Shown here: positions 17,509 through 24,979 of the stretch, in pieces
Position numbering within the stretch: position 1 is the first letter of the stretch
How the letters are laid out: each line of letters opens with the position of its first letter
NCBI GenBank assembly: GCA_012033355.1
Contig: JAAUQZ010000005.1
Location: forward strand, 1-47,048
DNA: 47,048 nucleotides
Reading direction: 5' to 3'
From: Leptolyngbyaceae cyanobacterium RM1_406_9
GTDB taxonomy: Bacteria; Cyanobacteriota; Cyanobacteriia; Elainellales; Elainellaceae
Notes under the pieces: generated by a model
Seen by the model: only the letters and a program-made list of their open reading frames with translations
Database searches by the model: none
What the model was told of the DNA's origin: nothing
Program-made: the position numbers and the translations under genes

Positions 17509-18126
17509 ATGGAACGCCTTACTGAAGTCCAGCAGCAGCTTTATGATTGGCTAACTAGCTATATTAAAGAATATCAGCACTCTCCCTCGATCCGGCAAAT
17601 GATGAAAGCGATGGGGCTTAAGTCTCCTGCTCCTATTCAAAGCCGCCTAGAGCACTTGCGGACCAAAGGCTACATCGACTGGACAGAAGGCAAAGCCAGA
17701 ACAATTCGACTGCTCCACAGCATTGCTCAAGGTGTACCAATTAAAGGTGAGGTTTTTGCCGGAGGAGCGCTCGAACCTGCCACCGATGACGACACCAGCT
17801 ACCTCGATATTGCAGGACTACAGCTTCGCCCTCAAGATTATGCGCTCAGAGTCACAGGAGACAGCATGATCGAAGCAATGATTGCGGATGGCGATTTCGT
17901 GATTATGCGCCCTGTGCAAGAGCCTGACCGCTTGAAGGACGGCACCATCGTTGCTGCCAGAGTCGAGGGATTAGGGAACACCCTTAAATACTTCTACCGC
18001 GACCAAGATCGCGTATTGCTAAAGCCCGGAAACTCCAAATATGACGTGATTGAAGAACCCGTAGAAAGGGTTACAGTTCAGGGCGTTTTAGTGGGTGTAT
18101 GGCGCGACTACGGCTCTTTGAAGTAG
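17509..18126 (+). CDS. lexA: LexA-family repressor
   Basis: This is a 205-residue LexA. The N-terminal winged helix reads TEVQQQLYDWLTSYIKEY, then SIRQMMKAMGLKSPAPIQ (the cyanobacterial form). The C-terminal S24 domain has the Ala-Gly cleavage site (VFAGGALEP), catalytic Ser in GDSMIEAMIADGD and catalytic Lys in GNTLKYFYRD. All self-cleavage residues are present, so a true SOS-type repressor is possible, unlike some cyanobacterial LexA proteins that lack them. I start at ATG 17509 (MERLTEVQ). The frame is open for 22 further codons upstream, but they do not look like LexA. Confidence 0.92.
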   Translation: MERLTEVQQQLYDWLTSYIKEYQHSPSIRQMMKAMGLKSPAPIQSRLEHLRTKGYIDWTEGKARTIRLLHSIAQGVPIKGEVFAGGALEPATDDDTSYLDIAGLQLRPQDYALRVTGDSMIEAMIADGDFVIMRPVQEPDRLKDGTIVAARVEGLGNTLKYFYRDQDRVLLKPGNSKYDVIEEPVERVTVQGVLVGVWRDYGSLK

Positions 18127-18178
18127 TTGAGAATAGTTGGGATAGTTCTGTTAGTTGGGAGTGTTGCTTAATTTCACC

Positions 18179-18226
18179 AAATTTTTAGCGCGGAGGTGCT
18201 GTACTGTGCCTTCGCGCTAAAAATTT
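18179..18226. terminator. Hairpin downstream of lexA
   Basis: Arms at 18179-18196 (AAATTTTTAGCGCGGAGG) and 18209-18226 pair over 18 positions with one G-T wobble around a 12-base loop. The flanking A and T runs make it usable as a terminator on both strands. Confidence 0.7.
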
Positions 18227-18264
18227 AAACCGAATCATAGCAATTCTCAGTTGCGTGTAGTGCA

Positions 18265-18311
18265 GGTTGTTTTGTGAGAGCCGCGCTCCGCGCGGCTCTC
18301 ACAAAACAACC
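18265..18311. repeat. Perfect 22-bp-stem palindrome with a three-base loop
   Basis: The arm GGTTGTTTTGTGAGAGCCGC (extended by GC) at 18265-18286 is exactly complementary to 18290-18311, with TCC as loop. There is no following T-run, so it is more like a mobile palindromic repeat than a simple terminator. Confidence 0.8.
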
Positions 18312-18478
18312 GTTAGTTATCCAAGCGCGGAGCACTATAGATATTGGATCAGATGTATTACTATTATTAAGCTGTTAGACTTTGTTTCAAGGATGCTGCT
18401 TTTTTTGGGCAACCTTGACGTGTGTTCTACCTTGCTGGCAATTTGGATGGGTCATCCCTAAGAGTGAGGTTTTAGCCA

Positions 18479-18847
18479 ATGCGCCAAATTAATTTTGTCA
18501 TTATCTTTGTTATCTGTTTAGCTCTCGTCTTATTTGGCATCGAAAATACAGAGCCTGCTGTTATTCACATCGTTGAAGGAATTGACCTGCGAGCGCCTCT
18601 ATCCGTTGAGCTACTTTTGGCTATGGGAGTTGGGGCCACGCTAGCCTGGGTCTTTAGCGTTTGGACGCAGATTCAGCGGATGTTGGAATCAGGACGGGAA
18701 ATTCGTCAGCGTGACGTTCGGATTGAAGAACTGGAACAAGATGTCCAGCGCTATAAGGTAGAGCTAGAGGAGCAGCAGCGGCTCTTGCCTGCTGCTCAAT
18801 CTCGAACTGAAGACGCTGAAGTCACGGAAGTGTTTGCAGCCAAATAG
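18479..18847 (+). CDS. LapA-domain (DUF1049-type) inner-membrane protein
   Basis: This is a 122-residue protein with two membrane helices, FVIIFVICLALVLFGIENTE (residues 6-25) and VELLLAMGVGATLAWVFSVW (about 43-62). A coiled-coil tail, IRQRDVRIEELEQDVQRYKV, follows. This is the layout of LapA/LapB-assembly proteins. The cyanobacterial function is not established. It begins at ATG 18479 and is followed closely by the small membrane peptide at 18890. Confidence 0.75.
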   Translation: MRQINFVIIFVICLALVLFGIENTEPAVIHIVEGIDLRAPLSVELLLAMGVGATLAWVFSVWTQIQRMLESGREIRQRDVRIEELEQDVQRYKVELEEQQRLLPAAQSRTEDAEVTEVFAAK

Positions 18848-18889
18848 CTCTGATAGCTCTGATAACTTGGTGCTGCTGAAGGATACTGA

Positions 18890-19018
18890 ATGCCGTTGAC
18901 CCTGAATGTTTCTGCTATGACTGATCCGCTTAGCCTTTGGAGTTTGTGGGTGCCGCTCCTGCTCCTCAACCTGATTGTGCTAGCAGCGGTGTATTTTGTC
19001 CGAATTCGTATCAGGTAA
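18890..19018 (+). CDS. 42-residue single-pass membrane peptide
   Basis: A short ORF, ATG 18890 to TAA 19016-19018, encodes MPLTLNVSAMTDPLSLWSLW, then the hydrophobic VPLLLLNLIVLAAVYFV and a basic end, RIRIR. An internal Met (MTDPLS) is an alternative start giving 33 residues. The hydrophobic-helix-plus-basic-end pattern resembles small photosynthetic or envelope subunits, but I cannot match it to a named one. It fits tightly between the LapA-like gene (42 bases) and scpA (11 bases), which supports it being translated. Confidence 0.5.
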   Translation: MPLTLNVSAMTDPLSLWSLWVPLLLLNLIVLAAVYFVRIRIR

Positions 19019-19029
19019 ACTTCTCTCCC

Positions 19030-19887
19030 ATGACCCAATCCCTGGCACAAAATGCGATCGCCCTGCTCATTGACCTGGCAGAGCGAGGGGAAGTTGATCC
19101 CTGGGATGTGCAGGTGATTGAGGTAATCGATCGGTTTTTGAGTCAACTCAAACCGCTGCAAACCGTTGAGGCAGGTCGAGCTCCCTATGAGGCTGACCTG
19201 TCCCAGTCGGGGCAGGCCTTCCTGTATGCGTCGATGCTGGTTTTGCTAAAGGCAGATAGCCTGGCTAGGCTAGAAGCAGGAGCCGAAGAGGAAATCATTG
19301 AAGAACCCGAATTGCTTGACCCCGCAGCAGCAGGTCAACCGTTGCCCTTGCACCTGGAGCGACGAATTCGACGACGAGCGGTAGCGCGTCCGCCCCAGCA
19401 GCGACGGGTAACACTCCAGGAGTTGATTGCCCAGCTTGAGCTAATGGCGACCACAATGGCGGACCAAAAGCCCCGTTCGCGGGTGCGCCGTCCTCGTCCT
19501 CAGTCTCGCACACAGGCAGTGCGAGCGATTGCCCAGCTTGCTCACCAGGAAAACCTGTCTGAGGTCGCAGCCGCCATTGACCAATTTCTAGCTGACCATT
19601 GGGATGAGATTAGTCAAGGGCAGGACTGGTTAGATTTTGAGTCCCTTCTAGACGTGTGGGTTAATCCAACCGGAAATGGAGTGGCAGAATTTACTAGACC
19701 CGTTGATTTGCACAGCCATTCGCCCCAGGGCGATCGCGTTGCCGTGTTTTGGGCGCTGCTGTTTCTGTCGTCTCAGTCTAAGGTAGAGCTATCTCAGGAG
19801 GAGTTCTACCAAGATTTGAAAGTTCGCAGCTTAAGCCGCGATGCAACAACTGAGCCAGAATTTCCAGCGATCGCCTTGCCAGATTGA
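19030..19887 (+). CDS. scpA: Segregation and condensation protein ScpA
   Basis: ScpA is the kleisin that joins SMC and ScpB in chromosome condensation. The N-terminal part shows the typical ALLIDLAERGEVDPWDVQVI and FLYASMLVLLKADSLARL. The long, Arg/Pro-rich middle (RRRAVARPPQQRRVTLQELI) and the C-terminal winged-helix region VAVFWALLFLSSQSKVELSQ followed by FYQDL complete the family pattern. I start at ATG 19030 (MTQSLAQNA). An upstream in-frame start at 18937 overlaps the small membrane ORF. Length is 285 residues. Confidence 0.9.
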   Translation: MTQSLAQNAIALLIDLAERGEVDPWDVQVIEVIDRFLSQLKPLQTVEAGRAPYEADLSQSGQAFLYASMLVLLKADSLARLEAGAEEEIIEEPELLDPAAAGQPLPLHLERRIRRRAVARPPQQRRVTLQELIAQLELMATTMADQKPRSRVRRPRPQSRTQAVRAIAQLAHQENLSEVAAAIDQFLADHWDEISQGQDWLDFESLLDVWVNPTGNGVAEFTRPVDLHSHSPQGDRVAVFWALLFLSSQSKVELSQEEFYQDLKVRSLSRDATTEPEFPAIALPD

Positions 19888-20144
19888 GAGGGTTGTTAGA
19901 ATTCGCGGGTCAAGGATTAAAAATGGGGTGCAACTGTAATGCAGTGTAACTGTCTCGCCCACAACCTACTCCGTTATTTCCGTTAAGTAAATTCCGGTTT
20001 TGCGGAAAGGCTTAATGTAGATTGTGCAAAATTGCTATTTTGTATCCAGTAATTCCCAGAGATTGTGGAAAACTGGAACAAGTTGTTCAAATCAACATCA
20101 ACTAAGCAGAAGCTAAACTAGCCCAGGATTGAGAGAAAACACCT
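19888..20144. other. Intergenic region upstream of the sugar-nucleotide transferase
   Basis: AT-rich leader with no gene seen. TTGTGGAAAACTGGAAC and TTGTTCAAATC (about 20063-20090) are the only promoter-like stretches. No confident -10 is evident. Confidence 0.3.
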
Positions 20145-21308
20145 ATGAAAGCCATGATTCTGGCAGCAGGCAAGGGCACCCGTGTACGCCCAATTACCTA
20201 CACCATCCCTAAGCCAATGATTCCGATTTTGCAGAAGCCAGTGATGGAGTTTTTGCTGGAACTACTGCGTCAGCATGGCTTTGACGAAATCATGGTAAAC
20301 GTCAGCCATCTGGCCAACGAGATCGAAGGCTACTTTCGAGATGGTCAGCGATTTGGCGTTCAGATCGCCTATTCCTTTGAAGGACGAATTGAGCCAGACG
20401 GAACCCTGGTTGGTGCAGCGCTTGGCTCCGCTGGAGGAATGAAGCGCATCCAGGACTTTTCTCCCTTCTTCGATGACACCTTTGTAGTGCTTTGCGGTGA
20501 TGCCTTAATTGACTTAGATTTGAGCGCTGCCGTGCGCTGGCATCGTGAAAAGGGTGCGATCGCCACAATCATCATGAAATCCGTACCCCGCGAAGAAGTT
20601 TCCAGCTACGGTGTAGTCGTTACAGACGAGGACGGGCGAATCAAAACTTTCCAGGAAAAGCCCTCTGTCGAAGAAGCACTCAGCACCGATATCAACACGG
20701 GCATTTACATTTTTGAGCCAGAAATTTTGGACTACATTCCCTCCGGGCAGCAGTACGACATTGGAGGTGAGCTTTTCCCCAAGCTAGTAGAAATGGGTGC
20801 GCCCTTCTACGGTATTTCAATGGACTTTGAATGGGTAGACATTGGTAAAGTGCCTGACTACTGGCGGGCGATTCGCAGTGTCTTGCTGGGCGAAGTCAAG
20901 AATGTGGACGTTCCTGGACATCAGGCTGCCCCCGGCATCTATACAGGTCTAAACGTCGCTGTGAACTGGGACAAAGTTGACATCAAAGGACCTGTTTACA
21001 TCGGTGGCATGACTCACATCGAAGACGGAGCCACGATTATTGGTCCAACGATGATCGGTCCAAGCTGCTACATTTGCAGTGGCGCAACCGTAGACAACAG
21101 CGTCATCTTTGAATATTCTCGACTCGGACCTGGCGTTCGCCTGGTCGATAAGCTGGTGTTTGGTCGCCACTGCATCGACAAAACCGGAGCCGCAATTGAC
21201 GTACAGGCCGCCGCACTAGACTGGCTAATTACTGATACCCGTCAGGTGCTGCCCTCGCAACCCCCTGCTGAGCGACAGGCGATCGCCGAACTGTTAGGCA
21301 AAGGATGA
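20145..21308 (+). CDS. NDP-sugar pyrophosphorylase (mannose-1-phosphate guanylyltransferase / glucose-1-phosphate type)
   Basis: This is a 387-residue two-domain enzyme. The N-terminal nucleotidyltransferase domain starts with the signature LAAGKGTRVRPITYTIPKP. Further elements are VLCGDALIDLDL (metal-binding Asp) and SSYGVVVTDEDGRIKTFQEKP with the sugar-binding Glu-Lys. The C-terminal part is a left-handed beta-helix of hexapeptide repeats (GATIIGPTMIGPSCYICSGA). The family makes GDP-mannose or other activated sugars for wall, exopolysaccharide or glycolipid synthesis. The exact sugar cannot be read. A long hairpin follows the stop. Confidence 0.85.
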   Translation: MKAMILAAGKGTRVRPITYTIPKPMIPILQKPVMEFLLELLRQHGFDEIMVNVSHLANEIEGYFRDGQRFGVQIAYSFEGRIEPDGTLVGAALGSAGGMKRIQDFSPFFDDTFVVLCGDALIDLDLSAAVRWHREKGAIATIIMKSVPREEVSSYGVVVTDEDGRIKTFQEKPSVEEALSTDINTGIYIFEPEILDYIPSGQQYDIGGELFPKLVEMGAPFYGISMDFEWVDIGKVPDYWRAIRSVLLGEVKNVDVPGHQAAPGIYTGLNVAVNWDKVDIKGPVYIGGMTHIEDGATIIGPTMIGPSCYICSGATVDNSVIFEYSRLGPGVRLVDKLVFGRHCIDKTGAAIDVQAAALDWLITDTRQVLPSQPPAERQAIAELLGKG

Positions 21309-21365
21309 GGGATGAAGGATGAGGGATGAAAGGCAAAACATCCCTCATCCTTCATCCCTCATCCC
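21304..21365. repeat. Perfect 26-bp inverted repeat made of GGGATGA-type heptamers
   Basis: The left arm at 21304-21329 and the right arm at 21340-21365 are exact complements around a ten-base loop. The arm is built from GGATGAG/GGATGAA heptamers. The first bases overlap the stop region of the upstream gene. The same CATCCCT heptamers recur, unpaired, at 24951-24976. It is a STRR-like repeat that can act as a terminator. Confidence 0.85.
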
Positions 21366-21465
21366 TATTAAGATTCCGCCCATATTTTCTGTTTCTTAGA
21401 CAAGATTATGTTAGAAATCAGAGAATAACCTGCTGTAGCAAGTCTTAGCATTGGGCATCGGGCGA

Positions 21466-22020
21466 ATGAATCAATTAACGCTGCAATGGGTAGAGGCAGG
21501 TCAGGTCAAGACCTACACCGTCGCTGATCAGCAGCAGTCCGGTAAACCGTCTGGAAGCACTCGAATTGGGCGCGATCCGGTGAGGTGCAATCTGGTGTTG
21601 ACTCACCCGACAGTCTCAGGTTTGCACGTCGAGATTTTTTACGATCCTCAGCGGGGCGGGTTTTACTTGCGAAATCTGCGAGACAGCAACCCGCCTGTTG
21701 TCGATCGGCAAAAGCTGACCGAGGGGGACGTGATGCTGCGTCAGGGTACCAGTATCTATTTGGGTCAGGTTGAGCTTCAGGTGACGGCGATCGCCACGAG
21801 GGTTGCCAACACGGTTGTTGTTCCGCCGCCCGTCGCGACGACAGCCCCCGCGCTGCTAGTGGAGGAGCCTACTGCCTCTCAAGCGGGTTCAGCATACGGA
21901 CTGAGGTGCCCCAGATGTCATCAGATTTCGCCCTATGAGCGGCTGAGCCTGGGTTGTCCCTGGTGTGGCACGTCTTTAGCGGCCGCCATCAGTGTGCTAA
22001 TGGTTCCGGGAGAAAAATAA
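21466..22020 (+). CDS. FHA-domain protein with C-terminal zinc ribbon
   Basis: This is a 184-residue protein. The N-terminal FHA domain (about residues 20-110) has the phosphothreonine-binding pattern TRIGRDP and HPTVSGLHVEIFYD, with LRNLRDSNPP following. After a Val/Pro/Ala linker, the C-terminus carries LRCPRCHQIS and LGCPWCGTS, a CxxC-CxxC zinc ribbon. FHA domains bind phosphothreonine peptides, so a serine/threonine-kinase signalling role is likely. I start at ATG 21466. The stop lies 23 bases before an FHA-flavoprotein gene, suggesting one operon. Confidence 0.82.
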   Translation: MNQLTLQWVEAGQVKTYTVADQQQSGKPSGSTRIGRDPVRCNLVLTHPTVSGLHVEIFYDPQRGGFYLRNLRDSNPPVVDRQKLTEGDVMLRQGTSIYLGQVELQVTAIATRVANTVVVPPPVATTAPALLVEEPTASQAGSAYGLRCPRCHQISPYERLSLGCPWCGTSLAAAISVLMVPGEK

Positions 22021-22043
22021 CCGCTTAGTTCCACTTCTCACCT

Positions 22044-24038
22044 ATGAATCCCGGACTTCTGCAAATTCGCCTGTGTTGGGACGATCCGGCTACGGGAGAA
22101 CGACGAGAACCCGTTCTGACGGTTCCAATTGCGCTGGGGCGAGAATTTGCCCGGATGCCTTCCTCACTGGGCGAACAGCGAGTAGCGCGAATCGTGCTGG
22201 ACAGCGAACAGGTTTCGCGATTTCATGCGCTGATTGAGCCAGATGGGGCGGGGGTGGCGATCGCCGACCAAAACAGCAGCAACGGCACTTTTATCAACAG
22301 CACCCGCCAAACTCGCAGCTTTCTAGCCAATGGCGATACGGTTCAGATTGGCCCGTACCAGATTGCGGTTTTTCTAGACATTCAGTCCACTGCCGCCCCG
22401 ATTGGCAACTCGACCATCCTGTTTCACCCTGAGACAGACTTGCCTGCCTCTCAACCTGCTGCCTCTGTCCCACTCGAATCAACCCCAACGGCACCTGCGG
22501 CAACAGGAATCTTTCCGCCGCCGTGCTTTCAGGCTCAGCAAGTGTCGATGCGTGACCTGGTAGATACGGGGCTAATGGTGCATGAATTTGACTATGCAGC
22601 AGTTGGGGCCGGGCTGGGCAGCTTTGTTTGGGTAGATTTGCTACGCCTGTGCGGAGCGCGGCTGAACCAAATCGTGGCGATCGGCATGGAGCCGCAGCCC
22701 TACGCCCGCTACAAGCGCCTTTGCCAAAATTCCCAGATTCCACCGCACGAACGGCTACGGTCAAATTCTGATTCTTGCCCCGATAACATTTGGGGGCTTC
22801 CCAGCTATGCTTTTCGGGAATCGTGGCACGACTTTCGCCAGGGGCAAATTGGTTCTGCTTTGAAGTATCTGTGGCAAGTGTTTGCCGAACCTACGCTGGC
22901 AGAAACCTATACACCCCGGTCTGGCAACGTGTTTGCCTCCATCGACCGAGAGGCAGAGCGAATGGGCTGGGCGCAGGTTTTTCGCTACGGTCGGGTGCTG
23001 GCGATTCGCCAAACGAATGATGGACGGTATGCGATCGCCTATTCTCGCTCGACTGCCACCCATCGGGAACACGCTTTCATGGTGTCGCGCTACCTGCACC
23101 TGGCAACAGGCTATCCGGCAATCCAATTCCTTCCAGACTTACAGGCTTATCGTGAAAAAACAGGTGACTTCAAATCCGTCGTCAACGCTTACGAAGAACA
23201 CGCACACGTTTATCAGAAGCTAGAGCAGTATGGCGGCACCGTGCTGATTCGAGGACGCGGGATTGTCGCCTCTCGCATTGTTCAGCGCATTTACGAAGCC
23301 CGTAAGCAGAATCCTCACATTTCGCTGCTGCACTTGATGCGATCGCCCAAACCGCAGGGCAACAAATTTGGCAAAGCTCAGCGGCAGGTCAAGCATCACT
23401 ACGAATTTCAGCCCTTTAACTGGCCCAAAGCCTGCTGGGGCGGCGAACTTCGCGCCATGCTAGAGGCTGCTGACCCCCAGCAGCGATCGCGCCTGCTCGC
23501 TGACTGGGGCGGCACCACCACTGCCGACCGCCGCGACTGGCAGCGCATCGTTCAGGAAGGACTCGATCAGGGCTGGTACAAAATTGCCTTTGGTGAAGTC
23601 GAGCGCGTCGAGAGAGATGGACAAAAAGGCACCATTACCTACATTCAGGAAAAAGATTTCAAAGGCAAAACCCAGCTAGAAGCAGACTTCATCATCGATG
23701 CCACAGGTTTAGATGCCAAAGTTAACGCAAACCCGCTGCTCGAAGACCTGGTGACGCACTACGATTTGCCAATCAACGCTCTAGGTCGTCTCACCGTCGC
23801 CAATGACTTTGAGCTAGTTGAAATGCGCTCTTCCGGGCAGGGACGCATCTATGCCGCAGGAGCAGCCACTCTGGGCGGCCCTCACGCCGCTGTCGATAGC
23901 TTCCTGGGATTACAGTACGCCGCCCTCGCCGCTGTCGATAGCCTCGTCGCCAACCGTGCCCCCAACCTCCGCTACCTCAACGGACTCACTTCCCTCATTC
24001 AATGGCTCAAATGGCTCACCAACCACTCCCCCAACTAA
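22044..24038 (+). CDS. FHA domain fused to an FAD/NAD(P)-binding oxidoreductase
   Basis: This is a 664-residue protein. Residues about 20-115 form an FHA domain (ALGREFARMPSS, SEQVSRFHALIEPDG, DQNSSNGTFINST). A Pro/Ala linker follows, and from about residue 180 a Rossmann-type dinucleotide fold, YAAVGAGLGSFVWVDLLRL. Further flavoprotein elements are VLIRGRGIVASRIVQRIYEA (second dinucleotide-binding site), ADFIIDATGLDAKV and a C-terminal GRIYAAGAATLGGPHAAVDS that resembles FAD-binding ends. The reaction is unknown. The fold resembles FAD-dependent monooxygenases and reductases. It lies directly downstream of a second FHA gene and upstream of a membrane-protein gene, so phosphopeptide-directed redox control is an inference. 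Confidence 0.8.
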   Translation: MNPGLLQIRLCWDDPATGERREPVLTVPIALGREFARMPSSLGEQRVARIVLDSEQVSRFHALIEPDGAGVAIADQNSSNGTFINSTRQTRSFLANGDTVQIGPYQIAVFLDIQSTAAPIGNSTILFHPETDLPASQPAASVPLESTPTAPAATGIFPPPCFQAQQVSMRDLVDTGLMVHEFDYAAVGAGLGSFVWVDLLRLCGARLNQIVAIGMEPQPYARYKRLCQNSQIPPHERLRSNSDSCPDNIWGLPSYAFRESWHDFRQGQIGSALKYLWQVFAEPTLAETYTPRSGNVFASIDREAERMGWAQVFRYGRVLAIRQTNDGRYAIAYSRSTATHREHAFMVSRYLHLATGYPAIQFLPDLQAYREKTGDFKSVVNAYEEHAHVYQKLEQYGGTVLIRGRGIVASRIVQRIYEARKQNPHISLLHLMRSPKPQGNKFGKAQRQVKHHYEFQPFNWPKACWGGELRAMLEAADPQQRSRLLADWGGTTTADRRDWQRIVQEGLDQGWYKIAFGEVERVERDGQKGTITYIQEKDFKGKTQLEADFIIDATGLDAKVNANPLLEDLVTHYDLPINALGRLTVANDFELVEMRSSGQGRIYAAGAATLGGPHAAVDSFLGLQYAALAAVDSLVANRAPNLRYLNGLTSLIQWLKWLTNHSPN

Positions 24039-24079
24039 TTTTCTTTACTCCCTAACCCCTGGTATTGCTTAATGGAGGT

Positions 24080-24121
24080 ATGTTTTGGAACGTGAAACCT
24101 TCGCTTTCACGTTCAAAACAT
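24080..24121. terminator. Hairpin downstream of the FHA-flavoprotein gene
   Basis: The left arm at 24080-24097 (ATGTTTTGGAACGTGAAA) pairs with 24105-24121 with a one-base bulge, loop CCTTCGC. The GTGAAA/TTTCAC core also forms the psaM hairpin. There is no strong T-run, so it is a probable terminator or member of a palindrome family. Confidence 0.6.
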
Positions 24122-24159
24122 ATCCAATCCAGCAACGCCTCCTAGCCCCTAACCCCCGT

Positions 24160-24584
24160 ATGACCCCTACTCTTCTCGGTCGCTGGCAATCCCGACTGCT
24201 ACTCCTTGCTACAGTTGGACTAACGGTAACGCTACCCTTTTCAATGGGTTGGATTGTGCCCGGTTCGTACCCAGTTTTTCTAGGGGTGTTAGGCTATGTT
24301 GCCGCCTTTGGGCTGGGCTGGGATCTGCTCTACGACTATCTGCAAAAAATCGCTGGGATCGAGACTGGCCAGCCGCATTTCAGCTTTTGGCAGGCATCTG
24401 GGAAGCAGGGTTCATTCTCCTGCTGTTTAAAACAATTGGCTTACCAGGAGTTGCTAGAACTACGCCAATCGGCTGGTTTGCGCTGCACTACAGTCTAGTT
24501 TGGTTGGCAGTCTTTACGGTGTCACAAACGCTGCTGCGGGTGGTGTTTTTGCGATCGCGCTTCCGAGGCGGACAGTGGTTGTAG
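24160..24584 (+). CDS. Small multi-pass membrane protein, frameshifted in this sequence
   Basis: The first frame, from ATG 24160, has helices LLLLATVGLTVTLPFSMGWI and YPVFLGVLGYVAAFGLGW and then runs LLYDYLQKI. The reading then loses hydrophobicity, but a frame one base away continues RWDRDWPAAFQLLAGIWEAG, then FILLLFKTIGLPGVA and LVWLAVFTVSQTLLRVVFL, ending at 24584. One extra C at about 24352 (ATCC for ATC) joins them into 141 residues with four helices. I do not recognise the family. The third position after the two FHA genes suggests they belong together. The 3' end overlaps the remains of a VOC gene on the other strand. Confidence 0.6.
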
Positions 24585-24755
24585 TAGAAAAATCTGGGCT
24601 GAGTCACGTTTCACGATCGCCATTGTCACAGGCTCACCTTCACGATAAACCGTTGTAAATCCAAGCTGCTGCTCATAAAAAGCGATCGCTTTTTCTACAT
24701 CCTGACCTGCTGGAATAAACGGGCTAACGTTGCCAAGTTTAGGCAGCGTACTCAT
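24522..24755 (-). pseudogene. Truncated glyoxalase/VOC-family protein
   Basis: From ATG 24755, the frame reads MSTLPKLGNVSPFIPAGQDV, then EKAIAFYEQQLGFTTVYREG and MAIVKRDSAQIFLLQ, the first half of a vicinal-oxygen-chelate protein. Intact relatives have about 120-130 residues. Here the homology ends after roughly 60 residues, and the last 17 codons read backwards through the end of the membrane-protein gene. It is probably a gene cut off at its 3' half. The frame is open further upstream to 24860 but that part covers a palindromic repeat. Confidence 0.65.
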
Positions 24756-24827
24756 CGGTTGGCTTTCCTCAATCGATTGGCGATCGTTAGGATTGTGGAT
24801 CAAATAACCTGTAAAACCAGAATCTCT

Positions 24828-24856
24828 GTAGGGGCATGGCAATGCCATGCCCCTAC
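24828..24856. repeat. Perfect palindromic repeat GTAGGGGCATGGC-AAT-GCCATGCCCCTAC
   Basis: A 13-bp stem with an AAT loop lies upstream of the truncated VOC gene. The GC-rich stem, tiny loop and lack of coding sense are typical of dispersed cyanobacterial palindromes. Confidence 0.8.
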
Positions 24857-24950
24857 ACAAGAGAATTACACATTAATAAATCCGCAATCCTTAGTTTAGT
24901 TATGCAGTACAAAAATTAGCTAGAAGTAGTAAAAGCTAAAGCTCTACCTC

Positions 24951-24976
24951 ATCCCTCATCCCTCATCCCTCATCCT
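24951..24976. repeat. Tandem CATCCCT heptamers (STRR-like)
   Basis: Nearly four head-to-tail units of CATCCCT (CTCATCCCTCATCCCTCATC pattern) lie just downstream of the 24980-26016 gene. They are the same heptamers that build the hairpin at 21304-21365. Confidence 0.75.
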
Positions 24977-24979
24977 TAA

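Larger units (their letters stand above)
18127..18478. other. Intergenic region after lexA with two large hairpins
   Basis: The 352 bases between lexA and the LapA-like gene contain two strong inverted repeats (listed separately) and no credible coding sequence. A short ORF across 18267-18461 reads through a palindrome and looks random. The promoter of the LapA-like gene probably lies in the AT-rich second half. Confidence 0.45.

Noticed and set aside
18267-18461. Short ORF behind lexA
   Set aside because: It starts inside a perfect palindrome and has no recognisable features.
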